A program made the position numbers and the translations under genes. A model generated the notes under the pieces. The model was not told where the DNA came from. It saw only the letters and a program-made list of their open reading frames with translations, and did no database searches. Below, piece by piece: positions 1-7,415 of a stretch of 8,806 bases of DNA (within the stretch, counting starts at the first letter, position 1; every line of letters starts with the position of its first letter). Source of the stretch: RGIG8709 sp045575975. GTDB taxonomy: Bacteria > Bacillota > Clostridia > Monoglobales > Monoglobaceae. Location of the stretch: NCBI GenBank assembly GCA_045575975.1, contig JAZNFO010000038.1, forward strand, positions 1-8,806, written 5' to 3'.

Positions 1-9
1 TAAGTGGGT

Positions 10-15
10 TATAAT
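10..15 (+). promoter_or_regulatory. Possible -10 box of the pyruvate:ferredoxin oxidoreductase gene
   Basis: A perfect TATAAT lies at 10-15, and a matching -35 box would fall outside the window. If it is used, transcription starts near 22 and leaves a leader of about 77 bases. The leader is very AT-rich and shows no convincing hairpin or riboswitch. In DNA this AT-rich a TATAAT can occur by chance, so this is a weak call. Confidence 0.35.
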
Positions 16-98
16 ATATCTGTTTGATTAAATGTATGTTTTTATACGCTTAATTATGTTAAAAAAATAAATTTATATACCAAAGGGAGGATTTATTC

Positions 99-3000
99 AT
101 GGCTAAAAAAATGAAAACCATGGACGGTAACTGCGCTGCTGCACATTGCGCCTATGCATTTACAGAAGTTGCAGCTATCTATCCGATTACTCCTTCTTCT
201 ACAATGGCTGAATATGTAGACCAGTGGAGTGCAAACGGACTTAAAAACATTTACGGTGAAACTGTTGAAGTCGTTGAAATGCAGTCTGAAGCAGGTGCTG
301 CAGGTGCAGTACACGGTTCACTTCAGGCAGGTGCTATGACAACTACTTTTACAGCATCTCAGGGTCTTTTACTTATGATCCCGAACATGTACAAAATTGC
401 TGGTGAATTATTACCTACAGTTTTCCATGTTAGTGCCAGAGCGCTTGCAGCTCATGCTCTTAACATCTTCGGTGACCATCAGGATGTTATGGCTTGTCGT
501 CAGACAGGTTTTGCCCTTTTGGCATCTGGAAGTGTTCAGGAAACTATGGACCTTGGCGGTGTTGCCCACCTTGCTTCTATTAAGGGAAGAGTTCCTTTCC
601 TTCATTTCTTTGACGGTTTCAGAACTTCTCACGAAATTCAGAAAATCGAAGTTATGGACTATGAAGACCTTAAAAATCTTGTTGACTGGAATGCACTTAA
701 AGCATTCAGAGACAATGCTTTAAACCCTGAACATCCTGTACTTCGTGGTACTGCTCAGAACGCAGATATCTACTTCCAGGGTAGAGAAGCTTCTAACAAA
801 TATTATGAAGCTATTCCTGATGTTGTTAATGAATACATGCAGGAAATCACAAAAATCACAGGCAGAGAATACAAGCCTTTCAATTACTACGGTGCTCCTG
901 ATGCAACAAAAGTTATCGTTGCTATGGGTAGTGTTTGCGAAGCAATTGAAGAAACTGTTGATTATATGAATGCCCGCGGAGAAAAAGTTGGTGTTATCAA
1001 GGTTCACCTCTACAGACCTTTCTCTGCAAAATATTTCTTCGATGTTCTTCCTAAGACAGTTGAAAAAATCGCTGTTCTTGACAGAACAAAAGAACCAGGT
1101 TCACTTGGCGAACCTTTATATCTTGATGTTTGTAACCTTTTCTACGGCAAAGAAAATGCTCCCACAATCGTTGGCGGTCGTTTCGGTCTTGGTTCAAAGG
1201 ATACAACACCTTCACAGATTTATGCAGTTTACAAAAATCTTGATGCTGCTGAACCTAAAAACGGTTTCACAATCGGTATCGTTGATGATGTTACAAACAC
1301 ATCTCTTGAAATCAAAGAAATGATCAACGCAGCTCCTGAAGGTGCTACTCGTTGTAAATTCTGGGGCTTCGGTTCTGACGGTACTGTTGGTGCTAACAAA
1401 GATGCTATCAAGATTATCGGTGACAATACAGACCTTTATGCTCAGGCTTACTTTGATTATGACTCAAAGAAATCAGGCGGTGTTACAATGTCTCACTTGA
1501 GATTTGGTAAAAAACCGATTAAGTCAACTTATCTTCTTGATGAAGCTGACTACATTGCATGTCATAAGCCTGCATATGTTCATCAGTATGATGTTCTTGA
1601 AGGACTTAAGAAAGGCGGAACATTCCTCCTTAACTGCGTATGGAGCCCTGAAGAACTTGATGAAAAGCTTCCTGCAAATGTTAAACGCTACATTGCAGAA
1701 AATGATATCGAATTCTACACCATCAACGCTGTTGATGTTGCAGTTAAAGTTGGACTTGGTCCAAACAGAATCAACATGGTAACACAGAGTGCATTCTTCA
1801 AGCTCTCAAATGTTATCGAATTTGAAAAAGCTGTTACACTTATTAAAGATGCTATCAAAAAGACATATGGCAAGAAGGGTGACGAAATCGTTAACATGAA
1901 CTGTGCTGCAGTTGATGGCGCAATTGATGCTCTTGTTAAGATTGATGTTCCTGCTTCCTGGAAAGATGCTGTTGATAGCGATGTTAAAGAAGACAATGCT
2001 CCTGACTTCATCAAGAACATTGTTAGACCTGTTAACGCTCAGAGAGGTAACAAGCTCCCAGTTTCTACTTTCGTTGGTATTGAAGACGGTACATTTGAAA
2101 CCGGTACTTCTGCATACGAAAAGAGAGGTGTTGCAGTTAATGTTCCTGTTTGGGATGAAACAAAATGTATTCAGTGTAACCAGTGTTCATTAGTTTGTCC
2201 TCATGCAGCTATCCGTCCTGTTCTTCTTACTGAAGAAGAAGCAGCTAACAAGCCAGCTGAATTTGCAACTAAGAACGCTACAGGATTCCCTGGAATGCAG
2301 TTCAGAATGCAGGTTTCTCCTCTTGACTGTCTCGGTTGCGGCGTTTGTGCTCAGGTTTGTCCTGATAAAGTACAGGCTCTTGTTATGAAACCATTTGACG
2401 AAGTTGAGAAAGAAGCTTCAAACTGGGATTTTGCAATGACAATTCCTTCAAAACAGGATTCTATTGATATTGCAAAGAGCACCAAAAACTCACAGTTTGC
2501 TCAGCCTATGCTTGAATTCTCAGGCGCTTGTGCGGGTTGTGGTGAAACACCTTACATCAAACTTATCACTCAGCTCTTCGGTGACAGAATGATGGTTGCT
2601 AATGCTACAGGTTGTACCTCAATCTGGGGCGGTAGTGCTCCTTCAATGCCATACTGCAAGAATGCTGAAGGCAAAGGTCCAGCTTGGGCTAACTCACTAT
2701 TTGAGGATAATGCTGAATTTGGACTTGGTATGGTTAAGGGTGTTAATAAAATCAGAGAAACTCTTGTTTCAAGAATGAACGCAGTTATGGATAAGGTTGA
2801 TGCAAAGCTTGCAGATGCATTCAAAGCATGGATCGCAGGCAAAGACAATGCTGAAGCTTCAAAAGCTGCTGCAAAAGATATTATCGCTCTTATCGACAGT
2901 GCTGATAAATCAATTCCTGAAATCAAAGAAATCGCTGACAGAACAGACTTCCTTGTTAAGAGATCAAACTGGGCATTCGGTGGCGATGGTTGGGCTTACG

Positions 3001-3611
3001 ATATCGGTTACGGCGGTCTTGACCATGTTATCGCATCTGGCGAAGACATCAACATCTTCGTTGTTGATACCGAAGTTTACTCAAATACAGGCGGTCAGTC
3101 TTCAAAAGCTACCCCTACCGGTGCAGTTGCTAAGTTTGCTGCAGCAGGTAAGAATGTTAAGAAAAAAGACCTTGGTATGATTGCGACAACATACGGCTAT
3201 GTATATGTTGCTCAGATCGCTCTTGGTGCTAATATGACTCAGGCTCTTAATGCAATTAAGGAAGCTGAAGCATATCCGGGTCCATCACTTATCATTGCTT
3301 ATGCTCCATGTATTAACCATGGTATTAAGATTGGTATGTCAAACACTATCTTCGAAGAAAAGAAAGCTGTTGAAACAGGTTACTGGCATTTATGGAGATA
3401 CAATCCACTTCTTAAAGAAGAAGGAAAGAATCCATTTCTCCTTGATTCTAAAGAACCTACAGGAACAGTTAAGGAATTCTTAGAAGGCGAAAACCGTTAC
3501 CTGATGCTTAAGAAAGCTAATCCGGAACGCGCTCTTCAGTTATTTGACAAAGCAGAAAAAGATCTCTTTGACAGATACGAAGTTTATAAGAGAATGGCTA
3601 ACAACGGCTAA
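99..3611 (+). CDS. nifJ: Pyruvate:ferredoxin (flavodoxin) oxidoreductase, single-chain, complete
   Basis: This 1170-residue enzyme oxidatively decarboxylates pyruvate with CoA to acetyl-CoA and CO2 and passes two electrons to ferredoxin or flavodoxin in the cytoplasm. The key residues fall almost exactly where they do in the Desulfovibrio africanus enzyme. The N-terminal domain has TPSS at 31-34, Glu64 and Arg114 for thiamine diphosphate and pyruvate. A two-cluster ferredoxin domain has Cys690/693/696/700 and Cys744/747/750/754. The proximal 4Fe-4S cluster ligands are Cys811, Cys814, Cys839 and Cys1071. The thiamine diphosphate and magnesium site is GDG at 962-964 (Asp963) with Thr991, Val993 and Asn996. 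The C-terminal extension of the Desulfovibrio protein is absent, as in many clostridial homologues. The ATG start has an ideal ribosome site, AAAGGGAGG at 82-90. Codons are heavily biased to GAA, CTT, GTT and GCT, which fits high expression. The gene is also called porA or pfor. It is monocistronic and ends at a hairpin terminator. Confidence 0.98.
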   Translation: MAKKMKTMDGNCAAAHCAYAFTEVAAIYPITPSSTMAEYVDQWSANGLKNIYGETVEVVEMQSEAGAAGAVHGSLQAGAMTTTFTASQGLLLMIPNMYKIAGELLPTVFHVSARALAAHALNIFGDHQDVMACRQTGFALLASGSVQETMDLGGVAHLASIKGRVPFLHFFDGFRTSHEIQKIEVMDYEDLKNLVDWNALKAFRDNALNPEHPVLRGTAQNADIYFQGREASNKYYEAIPDVVNEYMQEITKITGREYKPFNYYGAPDATKVIVAMGSVCEAIEETVDYMNARGEKVGVIKVHLYRPFSAKYFFDVLPKTVEKIAVLDRTKEPGSLGEPLYLDVCNLFYGKENAPTIVGGRFGLGSKDTTPSQIYAVYKNLDAAEPKNGFTIGIVDDVTNTSLEIKEMINAAPEGATRCKFWGFGSDGTVGANKDAIKIIGDNTDLYAQAYFDYDSKKSGGVTMSHLRFGKKPIKSTYLLDEADYIACHKPAYVHQYDVLEGLKKGGTFLLNCVWSPEELDEKLPANVKRYIAENDIEFYTINAVDVAVKVGLGPNRINMVTQSAFFKLSNVIEFEKAVTLIKDAIKKTYGKKGDEIVNMNCAAVDGAIDALVKIDVPASWKDAVDSDVKEDNAPDFIKNIVRPVNAQRGNKLPVSTFVGIEDGTFETGTSAYEKRGVAVNVPVWDETKCIQCNQCSLVCPHAAIRPVLLTEEEAANKPAEFATKNATGFPGMQFRMQVSPLDCLGCGVCAQVCPDKVQALVMKPFDEVEKEASNWDFAMTIPSKQDSIDIAKSTKNSQFAQPMLEFSGACAGCGETPYIKLITQLFGDRMMVANATGCTSIWGGSAPSMPYCKNAEGKGPAWANSLFEDNAEFGLGMVKGVNKIRETLVSRMNAVMDKVDAKLADAFKAWIAGKDNAEASKAAAKDIIALIDSADKSIPEIKEIADRTDFLVKRSNWAFGGDGWAYDIGYGGLDHVIASGEDINIFVVDTEVYSNTGGQSSKATPTGAVAKFAAAGKNVKKKDLGMIATTYGYVYVAQIALGANMTQALNAIKEAEAYPGPSLIIAYAPCINHGIKIGMSNTIFEEKKAVETGYWHLWRYNPLLKEEGKNPFLLDSKEPTGTVKEFLEGENRYLMLKKANPERALQLFDKAEKDLFDRYEVYKRMANNG

Positions 3612-3625
3612 TCTGTAAAAAGCGT

Positions 3626-3661
3626 AAAAAAAATGGAGAACAATTTGTTCTCCATTTTTTT
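3626..3661. terminator. Bidirectional intrinsic terminator between convergent transcription units
   Basis: A perfect 10-base-pair stem pairs ATGGAGAACA (3633-3642) with TGTTCTCCAT (3646-3655) around a three-base ATT loop. A run of eight A lies at 3626-3633 and a run of seven T at 3655-3661. Read on plus it is a classic hairpin plus U tract 14 bases after the oxidoreductase stop. Read on minus the A run becomes the U tract, and the element begins 4 bases after the rodA stop. It therefore serves both units. Confidence 0.93.
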
Positions 3662-3665
3662 ATTG

Positions 3666-4781
3666 TTAGAAATTTATTACTTTACTCCTATATTTAACAT
3701 TAAGCACTAATCCTATTGCAATCATATTTGAAAGAAGTGACGAACCGCCGTAGCTGAAAAACGGAAGAGGAATTCCCGTTACAGGAAGAAGTCCCACACA
3801 CATTCCTATATTTTCAACAATATGGAATGTTAGCATCGCAACTACCCCGAAGCATATATACATTCCCTCTTTATTCCTTGCATTTATTCCTATATTTATA
3901 CATCTTATAATAATACCAACAAGGAGTAATATAACAAGCACGCCTCCAATAAAACCAAGCTCTTCACAAACTACAGAATATATAAAATCCGTATGTCTTT
4001 CAGGAAGAAAATTATTATACTGGCTGTTGCCCTTATAAAGGCCGTTACCAAAAAGCTTCCCCGACCCAATAGCAATTTTTGACTGGGTTACCTGATATCC
4101 TGTTCCTGTCGGGTCATTTTCAGGATTAAAAACATTTATAATTCTTTCTTTCTGATAAGGCTTTAATATAAAAAACCACGCCACCGGCAATGATACCGAA
4201 AGTATACCCACTCCTGTCATGATATACTTAAGTCCGATTTTTGCCACAAACAAAAGAACTATCATTATAAAAAGAAACACCATAGCTGTTCCAAAATCCG
4301 GTTGTAACAGAATAAGACCAATCAAAATCCCTGCGTGAATAAGCAAAAGCAAAACATTTCTGGGCCTGTCAATCAGATCATCACACTCGCTTAAATGCTT
4401 TGAAAAGGTTATAATAAAAGCCAGCTTGACTATCTCCGACGGCTGAATGCCTACCAGCGAGCCTAACCTGAACCAGCTTCTTGCTCCGTTTTCATATGTG
4501 CCTATTCCCGGTATAAGAACAAGAACTAAAAGTAATATGGAAATCCCATAAAGATAAACAGATATTTTAGCTAAGTATTCATAATCAAGAACCATAACAA
4601 ACACAACACAGATAAGACCTAGCAACAACGATACCGACTGAACAAGAACATATTTCTTCGGGTCCGGTGCAGCGCTTGATATCATAACAATGCCGAAAAC
4701 TGCTGCTGCCATTGTGAGAAAAAACAGTATAAAATCAAAGTTTTTTCTGATGTCATTATGTTTATTCAAATTATTCATCAT
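3666..4781 (-). CDS. rodA: RodA, SEDS-family peptidoglycan glycosyltransferase
   Basis: This is a polytopic membrane protein of about 371 residues, with roughly ten hydrophobic segments, in the FtsW/RodA/SpoVE family. It polymerises lipid II into glycan strands for side-wall synthesis, usually with a class B PBP. Visible family signatures are RSWFRLG...QPSEIVKLA, QPDFGTAMVF, the FLPERHTDFIYSV loop and the C-terminal PLPFFSYGGSSLL. The aspartate of HTDF matches the catalytic Asp of RodA (265 from the chosen start, 268 from the GTG). The loop sequence, short tails and closing signature favour RodA over FtsW or SpoVE, but subfamily assignment by eye is not absolute. An in-frame GTG at 4790 overlaps the upstream stop, but AAGGAG at 4795-4790 abuts it with no spacer. 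It sits 8 bases from the ATG at 4781, so I prefer that start. This is the last gene of the operon and ends 4 bases before the shared terminator. Confidence 0.92.
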   Translation of the reverse strand: MMNNLNKHNDIRKNFDFILFFLTMAAAVFGIVMISSAAPDPKKYVLVQSVSLLLGLICVVFVMVLDYEYLAKISVYLYGISILLLVLVLIPGIGTYENGARSWFRLGSLVGIQPSEIVKLAFIITFSKHLSECDDLIDRPRNVLLLLIHAGILIGLILLQPDFGTAMVFLFIMIVLLFVAKIGLKYIMTGVGILSVSLPVAWFFILKPYQKERIINVFNPENDPTGTGYQVTQSKIAIGSGKLFGNGLYKGNSQYNNFLPERHTDFIYSVVCEELGFIGGVLVILLLVGIIIRCINIGINARNKEGMYICFGVVAMLTFHIVENIGMCVGLLPVTGIPLPFFSYGGSSLLSNMIAIGLVLNVKYRSKVINF

Positions 4782-4786
4782 ATAAC

Positions 4787-5443
4787 TCACTCCTTAATGC
4801 TTAAAGCAACCCCATCTCCTATAGGTATAATAGATGTTGAATAATTCTTATTCTCCTTAAGCATTTCAAGATATGCCCTGAGCCGTCTCACAATGGTTAT
4901 TTTTCTTCTCACAACCAAATCATCGGTGGCTGTCATACCTTTATATAAAACATTATCTGAAATCAATATTCCGCCTTTTTTCAGCATTCTGTCACATTCT
5001 CTGAAAAAATCATCATAATGTCCTTTTGCCGCATCAATAAAAATAACATCAAAACTATCGTCCATTTCCTTTAACACCTGACAGGCATCGCCCTTTATTA
5101 TATTAATACGGTCTGAAAGACCAGCTTTTTTGATATTCTCTTCCGCAAGGTCTGCCATTTCATCCGAAATTTCAATAGTTGTTATATGTGCATTTGAAGA
5201 AAGTGCCATTCTGATAGCCGAATAACCTATAGCGGTTCCTATCTCCAGAATTTTATCAGGTTTTTTTATTTTAAGTAAAATTTCAGTAAGTCTTATTGCC
5301 TCAGGCTGTGAAATGGGGACAGAATTTTCCTTTGCATACTTTTCAAGTTCTGCAAGCTGACCCCCGCGGGCAGGAATAGTATTTCTTATATATCTTATAA
5401 TATACTCATAATTTATGTTATCTTCTTCAATCCAGGATTTCAT
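4787..5443 (-). CDS. trmR: O-methyltransferase, probable TrmR (tRNA 5-hydroxyuridine methyltransferase)
   Basis: This is a SAM-dependent class I methyltransferase of the cation-dependent COMT-like family, 218 residues from the chosen start. The SAM-binding motif LEIGTAIGYSA is at 66-76, acidic IEIS is at 90-93, GDA is at 118-120, and the likely metal ligands are Asp137 (FIDAAKGHY) with Asp163-Asn164 (ISDN). B. subtilis TrmR (YrrM) has about the same length and lies directly after mltG (yrrL). It methylates 5-hydroxyuridine at tRNA position 34 to 5-methoxyuridine. Shared gene order plus fold make that the best guess, although the family also methylates small catechol-like molecules. The longest frame opens at a TTG (5455), but GGAG at 5453-5450 overlaps that codon and sits 6 bases before the ATG at 5443, so translation should start there. 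The gap to mltG is 24 bases. Confidence 0.85.
   Translation of the reverse strand: MKSWIEEDNINYEYIIRYIRNTIPARGGQLAELEKYAKENSVPISQPEAIRLTEILLKIKKPDKILEIGTAIGYSAIRMALSSNAHITTIEISDEMADLAEENIKKAGLSDRINIIKGDACQVLKEMDDSFDVIFIDAAKGHYDDFFRECDRMLKKGGILISDNVLYKGMTATDDLVVRRKITIVRRLRAYLEMLKENKNYSTSIIPIGDGVALSIKE
4790..4795 (-). promoter_or_regulatory. Ribosome binding site that decides the rodA start
   Basis: AAGGAG reads from 4795 to 4790 on minus, and its final G is the first base of the candidate GTG start. The spacer to that GTG is therefore nil, while the spacer to the ATG at 4781-4779 is 8 bases. The site lies inside the last codons of the upstream methyltransferase gene, so the two are probably translationally coupled. 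Confidence 0.7.
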
Positions 5444-5449
5444 CTTGCG

Positions 5450-5453
5450 CTCC
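5450..5453 (-). promoter_or_regulatory. Ribosome binding site that decides the trmR start
   Basis: GGAG reads from 5453 to 5450 on minus, 6 bases ahead of the ATG at 5443-5441. It overlaps the in-frame TTG at 5455-5453, which has only a weak purine run upstream, so the shorter form is favoured. Confidence 0.6.
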
Positions 5454-5467
5454 AAATTCTTTAAGTT

Positions 5468-6493
5468 TTAATTTTGCAATTTTTTCACAGTTTCCAAATG
5501 TTCTGTATCTGTTTTCGAAAAAACATTTCCGCTTCCGTCAGCCTTTGCCGCAAAATACAAATAATTTGTGTCAGCAGGCTTTAATGCCGCCTTTATACTC
5601 TCTTCCCCCGGCATTGCAATAGGTCCGGGAGGCAAGCCTTTTTCCCTGTATGTGTTATATGGTGATTTTATCTTTGTGTCGGCAATAGAAAGAACCTTTT
5701 TTCTTTCCTTTAAGATATACTGTACTGTAGCACAGGAACTGAGAGTCATATCCTTTTTCATTCTGTTATAAAAAACAGAAGAAACAACAGGTCTTTCACT
5801 GTTATTTGCCGCTTCTCTTTCAATAATTGAGGCAAGGGTTACTATTTCATCAAGGGAAAATTCAGTTTCTGCATTTTCATAAAGAGGAATTACAACAGAG
5901 TTAAACTTTTCAAGCATTTTGTTTATTATAGAATGCTCACTTTCCCCTTTCTGAATTTCATAAGTAGCAGGAAATAAATATCCCTCAAGCCGGTTTTCTT
6001 TTCTCTCGATTTTATCTATAAAAGAAAAACCAAATTCACCGTTTTCTATTTCATCATAAAAAACATCTCTGTCAATAAGTCCTTTTTCTTCCAGAACCTT
6101 TGCTATATCTTTAATCTCATAACCCTCGGGAATTAACACCTTTAAGATGTTGTCATATCCCGCATCAGGTATTTTTGAAAGCTTTTCAGCTATCTCTCCA
6201 TAACTCATTGACCGGTTAAGTTTATGTCTGCCCTGCTGAATAACAAGTTTTTTTCTACCCAAAATAAACTTAAAAATTTTCGGATATTTTATTATCCCGT
6301 CATTTTCCAGAATTTTGCTTATATCGGAAGCAACAGCACCCTCCGGAACAGAAACAATAATTTCACTGCTTTTCTTGAGTCCGAATACATCCTTAAAAAC
6401 AAAAGCTGATTTTACTATTAAGCTTAAAGCTAAAATTACAACAATCACAAGTGCAATGATTATAATTTTGTTATTTCTAATTTTAAAGTTCAT
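5468..6493 (-). CDS. mltG: MltG, endolytic murein transglycosylase (YceG family)
   Basis: This 341-residue protein has a short cytoplasmic N-terminus, one membrane anchor at about 9-30, and an extracytoplasmic YceG domain. It cleaves nascent glycan strands near the membrane, releasing 1,6-anhydro-MurNAc ends and setting strand length. Family marks are VPEG (49-52), IPEGYEIKDIA, LEGYLFPATY, the catalytic-site segment ASIIEREA with Glu225 aligning to the catalytic Glu218 of E. coli MltG, SSCATVQYIL, SPYNTYREKGLPPGPIAMPG and VFSKTDTEH near the C-terminus. The histidine usual just before the last segment is Asn323 here. There is no N-terminal cytoplasmic extension of the streptococcal type. The ATG is preceded by only a weak ribosome site (GGTGA at 6502-6498). 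It starts 15 bases after the CPBP gene and is followed by the TrmR-like gene, as in Bacillus. Confidence 0.95.
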   Translation of the reverse strand: MNFKIRNNKIIIIALVIVVILALSLIVKSAFVFKDVFGLKKSSEIIVSVPEGAVASDISKILENDGIIKYPKIFKFILGRKKLVIQQGRHKLNRSMSYGEIAEKLSKIPDAGYDNILKVLIPEGYEIKDIAKVLEEKGLIDRDVFYDEIENGEFGFSFIDKIERKENRLEGYLFPATYEIQKGESEHSIINKMLEKFNSVVIPLYENAETEFSLDEIVTLASIIEREAANNSERPVVSSVFYNRMKKDMTLSSCATVQYILKERKKVLSIADTKIKSPYNTYREKGLPPGPIAMPGEESIKAALKPADTNYLYFAAKADGSGNVFSKTDTEHLETVKKLQN

Positions 6494-6508
6494 AATATCA
6501 CCAAATCT

Positions 6509-7402
6509 TTATCTGAAATTCAAAAGCCAGTATCTTAAAACAACTATACCATAGCTTAAAAGCATTGGAAGAGAAAGCATACTTCCAATCAAAAGTTTAG
6601 TGTCTTTTCTGTCTTTTGTCGCCTTAACCGGTGGAAATTTGATATGAAATCTTATTAATGCGGCAATAAATATAAAAATCATAACAGTAAATATAATCCA
6701 CAAAACAGAAACTATATCAACCGCTATCATACCAAAAAGCAAGGCTGCTATATTACTGAACAAATGATAAATTATTGCTCCGTATAAAGAATTACATCTT
6801 CGCATTATATAAACCGCCATAAGACTCATAAATATATATCCGAATATACATTCAGGCTTTCCGTGAAAAATCACAAAAACAAATGTTGTGAATATAACAG
6901 CAAGCTTTGTACTGAGATTGTTATATGCTTTGAACACAATGCCACGAAACATCACTTCTTCAAAAAATGCAGGAATAAATCCTGCAGCTACAACCCCTGC
7001 AATAAATTTGAGAATACTGAAGCTTTCGCTTTCTATAACTCCATCCACAGGGAAAATCAATTGATTAAGAAACTGAAGCGGAAGATTTAATATCATTATA
7101 ACAAACTGCCCGCTTATTCCTAAAATAACAGGGTAAAACAGATTTCTAACCGGAACCGGATTTAGTGATAAATCCTTCTTTGCATTTAGTTTTCCTTTAA
7201 CCAGTCTTCCGTAAAGATACAGAACAAGACTGAAAGAAACAAGTTCAACAACCGTCATTCTCACAAAATTTCCCGGAGGATTTGACATAAAGCTAGATAT
7301 CGCCTGAATCAGAACTTCACACGCAAAAATAAAGGACATTACTCCGAAAAGCAGCCATCTTATTCTTTTTATCTCTTTTATATCCTCGTAATTTCTATCC
7401 AA
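6509..7402 (-). CDS. CPBP family intramembrane glutamic endopeptidase (CAAX protease/Abi)
   Basis: This is a polytopic membrane protein of 297 residues with about eight hydrophobic segments. All three catalytic motifs of the CPBP (Rce1-like) family are intact: EEVMFR at 148-153 (EExxxR), FVIFH at 176-180 (FxxxH) and HLFSN at 213-217 (HxxxN). It is therefore probably an active membrane protease, although its substrate cannot be read from sequence. Relatives act in CAAX processing, bacteriocin immunity or sigma/anti-sigma cleavage, and nothing here selects among these. No bacteriocin gene or CAAX-box partner is next to it. The start codon is TTG at 7402-7400, backed by AAGGAG 7 bases upstream; the next Met is residue 22, inside the first membrane segment, and has no good ribosome site. 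It sits 11 bases after the DJ-1 gene and 15 before mltG, suggesting a job in envelope upkeep. Confidence 0.88.
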   Translation of the reverse strand: MDRNYEDIKEIKRIRWLLFGVMSFIFACEVLIQAISSFMSNPPGNFVRMTVVELVSFSLVLYLYGRLVKGKLNAKKDLSLNPVPVRNLFYPVILGISGQFVIMILNLPLQFLNQLIFPVDGVIESESFSILKFIAGVVAAGFIPAFFEEVMFRGIVFKAYNNLSTKLAVIFTTFVFVIFHGKPECIFGYIFMSLMAVYIMRRCNSLYGAIIYHLFSNIAALLFGMIAVDIVSVLWIIFTVMIFIFIAALIRFHIKFPPVKATKDRKDTKLLIGSMLSLPMLLSYGIVVLRYWLLNFR

Positions 7403-7409
7403 AACTTTT

Positions 7410-7415
7410 CTCCTT
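7410..7415 (-). promoter_or_regulatory. Ribosome binding site supporting a TTG start for the CPBP protease
   Basis: AAGGAG reads from 7415 to 7410 on minus and overlaps the TAA stop of the upstream DJ-1 gene (7416-7414). The 7-base spacer leads to TTG at 7402, and no ATG or GTG lies at a workable distance in frame. The layout suggests stop-start coupling of the two genes. Confidence 0.75.

Noticed and set aside
55..72. A weak TGTTAA...TAA resemblance to a Rex redox-repressor site in the oxidoreductase leader
   Set aside because: Only one half-site matches; the other has several mismatches, and the stretch is almost pure A/T, so a match by chance is expected.
67..76. Perfect 10-base palindrome ATAAATTTAT before the oxidoreductase ribosome site
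   Set aside because: It is made only of A and T in a very AT-rich leader, with no flanking symmetry or GC pairs to suggest a protein site or hairpin.
745..2388. Several 60-120 codon plus-strand frames inside the oxidoreductase gene
   Set aside because: They are +1 shadows with leucine- and serine-heavy translations produced by the codon bias of the true frame, without ribosome sites.
2570..2926. A minus-strand 118-codon frame under the oxidoreductase gene
   Set aside because: Alanine- and serine-rich antisense of GCT/GAA-rich codons; no start signal and no recognisable domain.
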